Assembly (NCBI RefSeq): GCF_021168475.1
Contig: NZ_JAJOZT010000005.1
Span: forward strand, 1-64,000
From: Pseudoclavibacter sp. 13-3
Lineage (GTDB): Bacteria; Actinomycetota; Actinomycetes; Actinomycetales; Microbacteriaceae
Length of the DNA: 64,000 nucleotides
Direction of reading: 5' to 3'
In this document: positions 35,316-44,116 of the stretch, in pieces
Layout: each line of letters opens with the position of its first letter
Position numbering within the stretch: the first letter of the stretch is position 1
Notes under the pieces: generated by a model
Database searches by the model: none
The model's input: only the letters and a program-made list of their open reading frames with translations
What the model was told of the DNA's origin: nothing
Translations under genes and position numbers: made by a program

Positions 35316-36230
35316 TCACACTCGCAGGTAGCGTCTGATCGCGAAGCCCGAAGCCAGTGCGGCGAGCACCACGCCGACGCCGATCACGATCGGGAACACC
35401 GGCCAGATGGTGTGCAGCGACACGAACGCGGTGTACGGCATCGCGTTGGCCAGGTAGCCCTGCACGAAGAACTTCACGATCGCCGCCAGTGCCCCGCTGG
35501 CGAGCACCGACCCGATCAGGGCAGAGATCACCCCTTCGAGCACGAACGGCGTCTGAATGAAGAAGTTCGAGGCGCCCACCAGACGCATGATGCCGAGCTC
35601 TCGTCGTCTCGAGAACGCCGACAGTCGAATCGTGGTCGTGATCAGCAGAATGGCCGCGACGAGCATCAGACCGGCGATCACGAGCGCGGTCAGCGATCCG
35701 ACGTTCAGCACCGAGAAGATCTGATCGAGATAGGCTTTCTGGTCCTGCACCTGGTCGACGCCTGGATCTTGCGTGAACGCGTCGATGATCACCTGCGACT
35801 GGGTCGGGTCTTTCAGGTTGACCCAGTATGTGCTCCACAGCTGGTCTTCGGTGACGAAGCTCAGCGCCTGATTGTCTGAGAACTGCTGTTTGAAGTTCTC
35901 ATAGGCCTGATGCTGGTCTTCGAAGTAGTGCCGGTCGACGTACTCCGAGAACAGCGGCGAGTCGAGTTTCTGCTCGATGGCCTGCTTCTGGTCGTCAGTC
36001 GCGGCCCCCTGCGGGCAGCGATCGACCGATGAGGTGTCAGAGCACAGGTAGATCGCCACCTGGGCCTTGTCGTACCAGAACGTCTTCATCGAGTTGATCT
36101 GCTGCTGCAGCACCCCGGCCGCACCGACGAAGGTCAATGAGATGAAGGTGACGAGGATGATCGACACGACCATCGACATGTTGCGGCTGAGTCCGGTTCG
36201 CGTCTCAGCCAGAATTCGACGGAAGTTCAC
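35316..36230 (-). CDS. ftsX: Cell division protein FtsX
   Basis: 304 residues from GTG 36230 (GTGA overlap with the ftsE stop). FtsX is the membrane half of FtsEX, which activates peptidoglycan hydrolases at the septum. One helix near the N-terminus ([20 protein letters not shown]), a large extracellular loop (about 45-175), then three helices with the FtsX/MacB motif [18 protein letters not shown]. Two Cys in the loop ([12 protein letters not shown]) may form a disulfide. Confidence 0.95.
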   Translation of the reverse strand: MNFRRILAETRTGLSRNMSMVVSIILVTFISLTFVGAAGVLQQQINSMKTFWYDKAQVAIYLCSDTSSVDRCPQGAATDDQKQAIEQKLDSPLFSEYVDRHYFEDQHQAYENFKQQFSDNQALSFVTEDQLWSTYWVNLKDPTQSQVIIDAFTQDPGVDQVQDQKAYLDQIFSVLNVGSLTALVIAGLMLVAAILLITTTIRLSAFSRRRELGIMRLVGASNFFIQTPFVLEGVISALIGSVLASGALAAIVKFFVQGYLANAMPYTAFVSLHTIWPVFPIVIGVGVVLAALASGFAIRRYLRV

Positions 36231-37534
36231 CGACGCTCCTCGCTCTCATCGCTCTGCGCCCCGCGCTCGGCGGGTGCCGGCGCAGGCTGGCTGCCGCCTA
36301 CCAGCCCCAGACGCTCGGTCAGCGGCTGAGATTCATAGGCGATCACCTGAATGTCTTCTTCGGCGTCGAGCTCGAGGCGCCCGGTCTCGGGCTGCGTCGG
36401 CTCGGCGGCACGGGGCACTGCAGGTGCCTGGCTGGCCCGCTGAGTCGGCTGTGAAGTCGCTGACCGGCCGTTCGCCGCACCCTGCCGCGGCATCTGCACG
36501 CGGGGTGGCAGGTGTTCGGCCTGCTGGGGCGGCGCCGACCCGTCGAGCACCGGTTCGGTCTCGATGACGATGCGCTCGTTCGTGAACTGACGAACCTCTT
36601 CGACCGGGTTGCTCGGCTGAGCGGGCCGCGAGCCGCTCGCCGGTGTCGTCGGCTGCTGCGCGTCGGCGGATGCACCCGCGGCCCCGCCCGTCGGCTGCAC
36701 GCCGCGAGCGTCAGACATCGTCTCGCTCTGCAGCGATGCGGCGGTGAACGTCGGCGGTGCCTGCTGCTGGCGCTGCGCAGGGGCGGGTGTCTCATGGTGC
36801 ACGGCCCGGGCTGCGGCAGAAGCCTGCGCTGCGGCCACGACCGGGCTCTCTTCGAGGTAGCCCGCGTCCCGCTCGTCGCGCACGAGGTGACCGTTCTCAA
36901 GCTGGATGACGCGACGGCGCATTCGGTTGACGATCGTCGTGTCATGCGTCGCCATCAGCACGGTCGTTCCGCCGGCGTTGATGCGCTCGAGCACACTCAT
37001 GATTCCCGCGCTGGTGTCGGGGTCGAGGTTACCGGTCGGCTCGTCGGCGAGCAGAATCGCCGGTTTGGTCACCACGGCGCGAGCGATCGCCACACGCTGC
37101 TGCTCGCCGCCGGAGAGCTCGTGCGGCATGGCGTCGCCCTTGTCGTCGAGCCCGACTAGGCGCAGCACATCTGGCACGGCCTCCTGAATGTATCCGGCCG
37201 ACTTGCCGGTTACTTCGAGTGCGAACGAGATGTTCTCATAGGCCGTCTTGCTGGGCAGCAGCCGAAAGTCCTGAAAGACGACACCGAGATTGCGGCGGTA
37301 GAACGGAATGCGTCGCGACGAGATGGCGCGCAGATCGTAGCCGAGCACATGAATGTCACCGGCGCTGACTTTCTCTTCTTTCAGAATGAGTCGGATCATC
37401 GTCGACTTGCCCGAGCCGCTCGCACCCACGATGAAGACGAAGTCACCTTTGTCGATGTCGAGGGTGATGTCTTCGAGCGCCGGACGATCCGCCTTCTTGT
37501 ACCGCTTGGAAACGTTCTCGAAACTGATCATCAT
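36227..37534 (-). CDS. ftsE: Cell division ATP-binding protein FtsE with long C-terminal extension
   Basis: 435 residues; typical FtsE is about 230. The ATPase domain (1-225) is canonical: Walker [10 protein letters not shown] near 40, signature LSGGEQQR near 138, Walker [13 protein letters not shown]. The remaining 200 residues are Pro/Gln/Ala-rich and disordered, ending with [10 protein letters not shown]. The extension may contact division or envelope partners. The start overlaps the prfB stop (ATGA) and the stop overlaps ftsX (GTGA). Confidence 0.95.
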   Translation of the reverse strand: MMISFENVSKRYKKADRPALEDITLDIDKGDFVFIVGASGSGKSTMIRLILKEEKVSAGDIHVLGYDLRAISSRRIPFYRRNLGVVFQDFRLLPSKTAYENISFALEVTGKSAGYIQEAVPDVLRLVGLDDKGDAMPHELSGGEQQRVAIARAVVTKPAILLADEPTGNLDPDTSAGIMSVLERINAGGTTVLMATHDTTIVNRMRRRVIQLENGHLVRDERDAGYLEESPVVAAAQASAAARAVHHETPAPAQRQQQAPPTFTAASLQSETMSDARGVQPTGGAAGASADAQQPTTPASGSRPAQPSNPVEEVRQFTNERIVIETEPVLDGSAPPQQAEHLPPRVQMPRQGAANGRSATSQPTQRASQAPAVPRAAEPTQPETGRLELDAEEDIQVIAYESQPLTERLGLVGGSQPAPAPAERGAQSDESEERR

Positions 37535-38646
37535 GAGTCTTGCCGTGCACTTCCCTTGCGCCAGCGGATGCCGGCCGAGATGAACCCGTCGAGGTCGCCG
37601 TCGAAGACGTCATCGGGGTTGTTCACCTCATACCCGGTTCGCAGGTCTTTGACCATCTGGTACGGAGCCAGCACGTACGAGCGCATCTGATCGCCCCAGC
37701 TGGCCTTGATGTCGCCGGCGAGGCCCTTCTTGGTGGCCTCTTCTTCCTGCCGTCGAATCTCGAGCAGGCGCGACTGCAGCACGCGCAGCGCGGCAGCTCG
37801 GTTCTGAATCTGACTCTTCTCGTTCTGGCAGCTCACCACGATGCCTGTGGGCAGGTGGGTGATGCGCACTGCGGAGTCGGTCGTGTTGACCGACTGGCCG
37901 CCGGGGCCAGACGAACGGAACACGTCGACACGGATTTCGGCGTCGGGAATGTCAATGTGCTCAGTGGGCGCGACCAACGGCACCACCTCGACGGCGGCGA
38001 ACGAGGTCTGCCGTTTGCCCGCCGAGTTGAACGGGCTCATGCGCACCAGCCGGTGCGTGCCCGCCTCGACCGACAGCTTGCCGAAGAGATACGGGTCGTC
38101 AATCTCGAACGTGGCCGACTTGATGCCGGCCTCTTCGGCATAAGAGGTATCGAGGATCGTGGGCTTGAGTCCGTGGTGATCGGCCCAGCGCGTGTACTGC
38201 CGCAGCAGCATCTCGGCGAAGTCCGCAGCATCCACGCCGCCGGCACCGGCACGAATCGTGACGACCGCACCGCGCTCGTCGTACTCGCCGTTCAGCAGGG
38301 TCTGAACCTCAAGGTCGTCGACTGCCTTCTGCAGCTGTTCGAGCTCGTGCTCGGCCTCGTGCTTCGATGCGGCGTCGTCTTCTTCGTTCGCGAGTTCGAC
38401 GAGCACTTCGAGGTCGTCGATGCGCTGCCCGACCGACTCGACTTTGTTGAGCTGCGACTTGGCGTGCGACAGCTGGCTCGTCACCTTCTGCGCGCGCTCG
38501 GAGTCGTCCCAGAGGCCGGGCTCAGCGGCTTGTTCGTTGAGTTCCTCGATGCGCTGGGACAGCGCCTCGGGATCGACCACCTGGCGAATGTCGCCATACG
38601 TGGAACGGAGAGCATCAATGCGTTCAGAGATTTCGAGGTCAGCCAT
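37531..38646 (-). CDS. prfB: Peptide chain release factor 2
   Basis: 371 residues in one uninterrupted frame. RF2 terminates at UGA and UAA. The codon-recognition motif SPF ([16 protein letters not shown]) and the catalytic GGQ ([18 protein letters not shown]) are present. There is no in-frame early UGA and no programmed +1 shift, as is usual for actinobacterial prfB. TAGAGT lies 9 bases before the ATG, so the 5' UTR is very short or absent. It is first in prfB-ftsE-ftsX-smpB. Confidence 0.97.
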   Translation of the reverse strand: MADLEISERIDALRSTYGDIRQVVDPEALSQRIEELNEQAAEPGLWDDSERAQKVTSQLSHAKSQLNKVESVGQRIDDLEVLVELANEEDDAASKHEAEHELEQLQKAVDDLEVQTLLNGEYDERGAVVTIRAGAGGVDAADFAEMLLRQYTRWADHHGLKPTILDTSYAEEAGIKSATFEIDDPYLFGKLSVEAGTHRLVRMSPFNSAGKRQTSFAAVEVVPLVAPTEHIDIPDAEIRVDVFRSSGPGGQSVNTTDSAVRITHLPTGIVVSCQNEKSQIQNRAAALRVLQSRLLEIRRQEEEATKKGLAGDIKASWGDQMRSYVLAPYQMVKDLRTGYEVNNPDDVFDGDLDGFISAGIRWRKGSARQDS

Positions 38647-38723
38647 ATCGCCACTACTCTACCGGGGTCGGCTTGCTCCTGCAGTGATTGACCTTCGCTG
38701 CAGGCGGCTTGCTCAGCCAATGC

Positions 38724-40079
38724 TCAGGCGGTGAACCGTGCGAAGTCCTCGCTCACCTGCTGTGCATAGGCCATTGACCACTGAGTCATCGCCCGGTCGA
38801 ACTTCGCGCCCTTGGTCAGGTAACCGGCGATCCAGTGCACCGCCGGACTCTGGGCATGCGCGCGAGCCAGCAGCAGGCCGCAGGCCGTGACGTACTCCTC
38901 GAATCTGCGTGCGTTCAGCTTCGACAGGTCGATCGACCCCTTCATGTCTCGGAACTGACGAATGTAGTAGTCATGCCCATTGGCCGATCCCCAGCCGAGG
39001 AACGGGTCGGAGACCGCCTGCAGAATGCGCTGATGATCGACGACGCGCTTGCCGTTGTGCTCCCGGCGCTGCAAGGTGTCGGGCGTCGACGCGTTCGGCT
39101 TGTTGAACTCGGTGATGACCGACGTGACCGCCTCTTTGATCTGCAGCACGAGCGGCTGGCCGACGGCGTCAAGCAGCAGCGCGACATAGCAACGAGTGCC
39201 GACGCTGCCGACGCCGACCACGCGCCGTGCACCGTCGATCAGGCGGTATTTCTCGAGCAGCATGCGGATGTCCGGGGAGGCCGAGCCCAGGTACTCGCGG
39301 TAGAGCTTGCGCAGGTCGCGGGCGTGCGCATCGATGAGGTGGGTGAGCACCGGCGCCTCTTCACGAAACTGCAGTCGCCCCTGCTCGTCGCGTTCGGTCA
39401 TCTTCGCGACCGCCTGCACCGAGGTGCGGCGCCGGGCCTTCGCAGCCACCTTCTGGAAGGCGGGCAGCGACGAGGCGTCCAAGCGGTCGACGATCATCTG
39501 CTCATCGACCGACTGGTAGTACCGTTCCAGCGCCGACTCCTGAGACAGGCCGCGAATGGCGATGCGATATGAATGCGCCGCCTGCTGGGCGAGATGACGC
39601 ACGTCGTCGTCGCTGTATCCGGCATCCTGCGCACCCAGCACCACGCTCGCGACCATGCGCCGCACGTCCCACTCCCAGGGGCCCGGCGCGGCCTCGTCAA
39701 AATCGTTGAGGTCGAACACGAGGCGACGCTCAGGCGACGCGAAGAAGCCGAAGTTGCTGATGTGCGCGTCACCGCAGAGCACGACCTGCCGACCAGTGTT
39801 CGCCTGCTGTGCGAGGTCATGGGCCATGAGACGCGCTGAGCCGCGATAGAACGTGAACGGGGATGCCGACATGCGCTCGCGTCGCAGCGGTACCAGATCG
39901 GGCAGTCGGTTTTCGTCCTGCTGCTCCAAGATCTCGACGGGGTCACGATCGCTGCGCACGTACTCACCGAGTTCTTCGATGGGCATCTCGTTGCGATAGG
40001 CCTTGCCCTGAGCTCGACGCTCCTCGGCACTTTCGAACGACTGTTCGGTTCGATCAGCGTAGATTCTGCGTGACACCAT
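38724..40079 (-). CDS. DUF2252 family protein
   Basis: 451 residues from ATG 40079 with AGAGG upstream. It shows the DUF2252 core: FYRGSARLMAHDL, VVLCGDAHISNFGFFASPERRLVFDLNDFDEA and YYIRQFRDMKGSIDL. The GDAHxxNFG...FDxNDFDE pattern resembles the catalytic region of aminoglycoside-kinase-like folds, so a kinase-type activity is possible but unproven. It is a single gene. Confidence 0.88.
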   Translation of the reverse strand: MVSRRIYADRTEQSFESAEERRAQGKAYRNEMPIEELGEYVRSDRDPVEILEQQDENRLPDLVPLRRERMSASPFTFYRGSARLMAHDLAQQANTGRQVVLCGDAHISNFGFFASPERRLVFDLNDFDEAAPGPWEWDVRRMVASVVLGAQDAGYSDDDVRHLAQQAAHSYRIAIRGLSQESALERYYQSVDEQMIVDRLDASSLPAFQKVAAKARRRTSVQAVAKMTERDEQGRLQFREEAPVLTHLIDAHARDLRKLYREYLGSASPDIRMLLEKYRLIDGARRVVGVGSVGTRCYVALLLDAVGQPLVLQIKEAVTSVITEFNKPNASTPDTLQRREHNGKRVVDHQRILQAVSDPFLGWGSANGHDYYIRQFRDMKGSIDLSKLNARRFEEYVTACGLLLARAHAQSPAVHWIAGYLTKGAKFDRAMTQWSMAYAQQVSEDFARFTA

Positions 40080-40201
40080 CAATGACCTCTTCTCTGTCGG
40101 CCCATCAGGGGGCAGGCTGCCCTGCCCCGATAGTACGCTGACCAGCCACCACCCGCGTCTGACAGCACTCGGGCCGCAGCAGGACGACAGTGTTGCTTTG
40201 C

Positions 40202-40207
40202 TAGAAT
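40202..40207 (+). promoter_or_regulatory. Extended -10 promoter of the tRNA-Leu transcript
   Basis: TGCTAGAAT contains a -10 hexamer TAGAAT with a TGn extension. Transcription from here would start near 40214, giving the tRNA precursor a leader of about 120 bases that holds the two hairpin repeats. Confidence 0.55.
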
Positions 40208-40240
40208 CGGCTCATCTCAACGACCTGAGGCCGTTGCGTC

Positions 40241-40347
40241 ACGCGGGAGTGGTGGCTCAGCCCTCTGTTTCACCACACCCGCTGCAACGCGGGAGTGGTG
40301 GCCCAGCCCCTCTGTTTCACCACACCCGCTGCAACGCGGGAGTGGTG
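40241..40347 (+). repeat. Tandem hairpin repeats copying the tRNA-Leu 5' arm
   Basis: Two tandem units (40241-40286 and 40287-40333; periods 46 and 47) begin ACGCGGGAGTGGTGG and end TTTCACCACACCCGCTGCA. The third, partial copy is the 5' end of the tRNA itself (GCGGGAGTGGTG). In each unit GCGGGAGTGGTG pairs with CACCACACCCGC (one mismatch), a 12-bp hairpin. The hairpin 3' arm of the second unit could equally pair with the 5' end of the tRNA. Confidence 0.85.
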
Positions 40348-40420
40348 AAACTGGCAGACACGCAGGATTTAGGTTCCTGTGCTTTCGAGCGTGCGGGTTC
40401 AAGTCCCGCCTTCCGCACCA
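40336..40420 (+). tRNA. tRNA-Leu (anticodon TAG)
   Basis: 85 nt including an encoded CCA. Acceptor GCGGGAG pairs with CTTCCGC (one G-U). The anticodon stem CAGGA/TCCTG encloses TTTAGGT, giving anticodon TAG (reads CUA). The long variable arm and the T-arm GCGGGTTCAAGTCCCGC are typical of a class II tRNA-Leu. The leader contains two tandem copies of its 5' arm. Confidence 0.95.
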
Positions 40421-40540
40421 GATCAGCGATGTTCACACCGGCGGCGAAGAGCCCCGGCGAGCTCACAAGCAGTCATCTCGCCCGGCGCGATGCCCCGTAC
40501 CGGAACGATACGGTCGGACTTCGTCAAGTCTGTGACCGTG

Positions 40541-40681
40541 CAGGAGCATTTGTGCCCAGCAGGAGCAGTTATTGTCCTCCCCCTGCTCCTCCTCGGTGCA
40601 TTTGCTCCTGTTGGATTATCGCTCCTGCTCGGTGCAGTCCCTCCTACCTAGTTTTGCTCCTGCTCATTGCAATTGCTCCTG
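40541..40681. repeat. Cluster of GCTCCTG heptamers
   Basis: The gap between tRNA-Leu and the YdcF gene (40421-40765) contains GCTCCTG or a one-base variant at about 40584, 40604, 40621, 40638, 40656 and 40674 (spacing 17-20), and its reverse complement CAGGAGC at 40541 and 40560. TGCTCGGTGCA-type linkers recur. The opposite orientations allow several alternative hairpins. No gene is seen in this stretch. Confidence 0.65.
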
Positions 40682-40765
40682 CTCAGACGCGAGTCAGGCG
40701 TCGTGCATGACTGATGTGCTCGGTTTCTGAGGTGGGGCAGAATCAATCGGAGTCTGCGCGAGCGA

Positions 40766-41449
40766 ATGGGCGAGGGCTTCTTATCAGTTCGTAACAGTCC
40801 GGCTCTGCTGCTGCCGCCGATCGGCTACGTGGCCTTCGCATTCACCGCGTATCTGCTCTACTCGCTGGTCTACGCCTCCGTGGCGTGGCATCGTTCCGAG
40901 CGTGCGGCCGCGGTGATCGTCTTGGGCGCCGGTCTGCGCGACGGCGAGGTCACTCCCCTGATCGAACAGCGCATTCGTGCCGGCCTCCGGGTGCGCGAGC
41001 GCTGCCTGAAGCACGATGGGCGGGTCCCGCTGATGGTGGCGTCGGGCGGGCAGGGGCCTGACGAGCCCCGCAGCGAGGCGGATGCGATGGCTGAGCGGCT
41101 GCGGGCGCTCGGCGTGCCTGATGATCAGATCGCGATCGAAGACCGTTCCCGCACCACAGAGCAGAACCTGCGGTTCTCCCAACATCTGCTGCAGGCACGC
41201 GGCGTACGCGGCCCCATCGTGGCGACCACCAGCGACTACCATGCGTTTCGTGCCGCGATGCTGCTGCGCCGTCTGGGCATCCCCGGGCAGGCGGTCGGCG
41301 GCCACACGGCTCGCTACTATCGCCCCAGCACCACGATCCGTGAGTTCATCGCCGTGCTGCGCGACAGTCTGGCGCTCAACGTCACGATGCTTGGGCTGCT
41401 CACGCTGCCACTGCTCGTCGGCGCGGTCGTTGCGATCTTCCGGCTCTGA
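40766..41449 (+). CDS. YdcF/SanA-family (DUF218) membrane protein, short form
   Basis: 227 residues. One N-terminal membrane helix, then a DUF218 domain: AAVIVLGAGLRDGEVTPLIEQRI, VASGGQGPDEPRSEADAM, DDQIAIEDRSRTTEQNLRFS and VATTSDYHAFRAAMLLRRLGI, then a C-terminal helix. The family is linked to envelope integrity. Many actinobacterial homologues have several extra N-terminal helices. Here an in-frame stop at 40712 precludes extension and no clear ribosome-binding site exists, so the gene may be 5'-truncated. Confidence 0.82.
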   Translation: MGEGFLSVRNSPALLLPPIGYVAFAFTAYLLYSLVYASVAWHRSERAAAVIVLGAGLRDGEVTPLIEQRIRAGLRVRERCLKHDGRVPLMVASGGQGPDEPRSEADAMAERLRALGVPDDQIAIEDRSRTTEQNLRFSQHLLQARGVRGPIVATTSDYHAFRAAMLLRRLGIPGQAVGGHTARYYRPSTTIREFIAVLRDSLALNVTMLGLLTLPLLVGAVVAIFRL

Positions 41450-41622
41450 TTCGCCGAAGGCTCCTCACACGACGACTTTGGAGGTAATCTCCGAACTCAG
41501 ACAGGCATTTCTGTGCGAAGACAGGAGTCTCACAAGTTGTGCCCCGATACTCTGAGAGCAAGTCGACGTCAGCGGTGACGGCCCCGTCCCCGCTTCTTCG
41601 ACACCCACATCTGGAGGCAGCC

Positions 41623-43329
41623 GTGACCATGACATCTCGTCCGTGGACTGATTCCTACGCCGAGGGCGTTCCTGCTGACATTCCCGAGCACTACGACACG
41701 CTCGCCCATGCCTTCGAGCGCAGCGTCACGGCACACGCTCAGCGAGTCGCCACCGACTTTCTCGGCGGCACGCTCACCTACGCCGACCTCGGCGCCCAGG
41801 TGCACGGCCTTGCGCAGGCACTGCTCGACCTCGGGGTGAGCCGCGGCGACCGCGTGGCCCTCGTGATGCCGAACTGCCCGCAGCATGTCGTCGCCTTCTA
41901 CGCCGTGCTGCGCATCGGCGCCGTCGTGGTCGAGCACAACCCGCAGTACACCGCAGCCGAGCTCGGCGCGCAGTTCGCCGACCACGGCGCCCGCGTGGCG
42001 ATCGTGTGGGACTCGGTCGCCGACCTCATCGCAGGCTTCCCGACCGACCGTCGCCCCGAGCATCTCATCGCCGTCAACCTCATCGAGGCGCTGCCGCTGC
42101 GCTCCAGACTCGCGCTGCGCCTGCCGGTCGGCCGGGCCCGCACGATGCGCGCGGCACTCTCCTCCCCAGGTGACGCCCCGGTGCTGAGCTTTCACGACCT
42201 GGCTGAACGCACCGCGCCGATCGCCGCCGACTGGCCGATGCCGGCGCTCGGCGATCTCGCCGCGCTGCAGTACACGTCTGGCACCACCGGCACCCCGAAG
42301 GCCGCCATGCTCACCCACCGCAATCTGCGGTCGAACGAGCTGATGGGCGAAGCCTGGGTGCCTGGTCTGCGACGCGGTCAAGAGGTCTTCGCCTGTGTGC
42401 TGCCGTTCTTCCACGCCTACGGGCTCACCCTCTGCCTCGCCTACGGCATCGCCATGGGCGCGACGCTCGCGCTGCAGCCCAAGTTCGACCTCGATCTGCT
42501 GATCGCCGCTCAGCGCCGACGCCCCATCACTTTTCTGCCGGCCGTGCCGCCCATCTACGACCGTCTCTGCTCTGCGGCCGAAGATGGTCGCGTCGATCTG
42601 CACTCGGTGCGATTCTCGATCAGCGGGGCCATGACGCTGCACGCTGATCTGGTCGACCGCTGGGAGCGTCTCAGCGGCGGACTGCTCGTCGAGGGCTACG
42701 GCATGACCGAGGCCTCCCCGATCATCGCCGGCAACCCGATCGGTCCGAGCCGCCGCCCGGGCACCGTGGGGGTTCCGTTTCCGAGCACCGACATCCGCAT
42801 CGCCGCGATTGACGACCCGCGTGCGGATGCTGCGCCGGGCTGCGAGGGCGAGCTGATGGTGCGCGGCCCGCAGGTCTTCGCCGGCTATTGGCGGCGCCCC
42901 GAACTCACGGCCGAGACGCTGATCGACGGCGAGTGGCTGCGCACCGGCGACATCGTGGTGCAGGCCGACGACGGCTACCTGAGCATCGTCGACCGCAGCA
43001 AAGAGCTCATCGTGACCGGCGGTTTCAACGTGTCGCCGTCAGAGGTCGAGGCGGTGCTGTGCGCTCATCGGGATGTTCGTGCGGCCGCGGTCGTCGGCGA
43101 ACGGCTTGAGAGCGGCAATGAGCGCGTGACTGCGGCACTGGTGCTGCGCGCCGGTGCCGCACTCGACCGCGACACGCTTGCGGAGCACTGCCGACGAACG
43201 CTGGCCCGGTACAAGGTGCCGCGGGCGTTCGTCGTCGTCGACTCGCTGCCGACCTCGATGCTCGGCAAAGTGCTGCGCCGTGCCGTGCGCGAGCAGCTCT
43301 TCGCGACCAACGCCCCTGCGGTCGGCTGA
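41623..43329 (+). CDS. AMP-dependent acyl-CoA synthetase (long-chain fatty acid type)
   Basis: 568 residues from GTG 41623 (GGAGG at 41613; an ATG follows at 41629). It activates a carboxylate, probably a fatty acid, to acyl-CoA via acyl-AMP. Motifs in order: P-loop LQYTSGTTGTPKAAMLTHRN, substrate region PFFHAYGLTL, adenylate-binding EGYGMTEASP, GEWLRTGDIV, the hinge DRSKELIVTGGFNVSP and the C-terminal lysine region MLGKVLRR. It is a single gene convergent with rdgB (9-base gap). Confidence 0.92.
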   Translation: MTMTSRPWTDSYAEGVPADIPEHYDTLAHAFERSVTAHAQRVATDFLGGTLTYADLGAQVHGLAQALLDLGVSRGDRVALVMPNCPQHVVAFYAVLRIGAVVVEHNPQYTAAELGAQFADHGARVAIVWDSVADLIAGFPTDRRPEHLIAVNLIEALPLRSRLALRLPVGRARTMRAALSSPGDAPVLSFHDLAERTAPIAADWPMPALGDLAALQYTSGTTGTPKAAMLTHRNLRSNELMGEAWVPGLRRGQEVFACVLPFFHAYGLTLCLAYGIAMGATLALQPKFDLDLLIAAQRRRPITFLPAVPPIYDRLCSAAEDGRVDLHSVRFSISGAMTLHADLVDRWERLSGGLLVEGYGMTEASPIIAGNPIGPSRRPGTVGVPFPSTDIRIAAIDDPRADAAPGCEGELMVRGPQVFAGYWRRPELTAETLIDGEWLRTGDIVVQADDGYLSIVDRSKELIVTGGFNVSPSEVEAVLCAHRDVRAAAVVGERLESGNERVTAALVLRAGAALDRDTLAEHCRRTLARYKVPRAFVVVDSLPTSMLGKVLRRAVREQLFATNAPAVG

Positions 43330-43338
43330 GCGCTCGAT

Positions 43339-43950
43339 TCAGGAGGCGAACTCGTCACACAGAATCGGCACCAGAGCCCGAAAGGCACGGGCGCGATGCG
43401 AGAGCGAGTCCTTCTCGTCGGCGCTGAGTTCGGCTGACGACCGGCGCTCGCCGACGGGCAGGAAAATGGGATCGTACCCGAAGCCGCCGTCGCCGCGCTC
43501 CTCGCGCAGCACGGTGCCCGGCCACCGGCCGACCACGGTGTGCTCGCGCGCTGGCCGCCCGCCCTCAGGCGGGATCACCAGAGCGATGGCGCAGACGAAC
43601 TCGGCGGCACGATGCCCGTCTGGCACGTCCGCGATCTGCTGCAGCAGAAGTCGACGGTTGAAGGCGTCGCCGGCCTGGGCGCCTCCCCAGCGCGCCGAGA
43701 AGATGCCCGGAGAGCCGCCCAGCACCTCGACGGCGATGCCGCTGTCGTCGGCGAAAGTCGGTCGCCCGTCGTGACGGGCGGCGGCCCGAGCCTTGATCAG
43801 GGCGTTCTCTTCGAACGTCACTCCCGATTCGATCGGTTCAGGGCCGTCATATGACTCTACGATCGCCCCAGGGAGCGCCTGGGAGACGATTCGCCGGAAC
43901 TCATCGAGCTTGTGCGCATTGTGACTGGCGAGGATGAGAGAAGTCGACAT
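43339..43950 (-). CDS. rdgB: Non-canonical purine NTP pyrophosphatase (RdgB/HAM1)
   Basis: 203 residues from ATG 43950. It hydrolyses dITP, dXTP and ITP to monophosphates and cleans the nucleotide pool. Signature motifs are LILASHNAHKLDEFRRIV, GVTFEENALIKARAAA, ADDSGIAVEVLGGSPGIFSARW and FGYDPIFLPVGE. CATAAT is 7 bases before the ATG, so the mRNA is probably leaderless; an ATG at 43959 would overlap the -10 box. Confidence 0.95.
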   Translation of the reverse strand: MSTSLILASHNAHKLDEFRRIVSQALPGAIVESYDGPEPIESGVTFEENALIKARAAARHDGRPTFADDSGIAVEVLGGSPGIFSARWGGAQAGDAFNRRLLLQQIADVPDGHRAAEFVCAIALVIPPEGGRPAREHTVVGRWPGTVLREERGDGGFGYDPIFLPVGERRSSAELSADEKDSLSHRARAFRALVPILCDEFAS

Positions 43951-44116
43951 GCTCGCCATTATGGCACGCGCAGGTGAGCCTCACGTGCGTGCCCGCAGCC
44001 TGGATGCGCAGTTGGACGAGTGCTGCCGAGCACGATCCGACGAGCCCTGGCGGGCCAGGCCCGGCCGACATGGATGAACCGGTCTGGACAGGTATGGCAG
44101 AGTGTAGAGTTGGCTC

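Noticed and set aside
38560-38646. Programmed +1 frameshift in prfB
   Set aside because: The reading frame is continuous from ATG to stop and no early in-frame UGA is present.
40241-40681. CRISPR array near tRNA-Leu
   Set aside because: Only two tandem units with no spacers in the first part; in the second the repeated element is 7 bases with irregular spacing. No cas genes are in the window.
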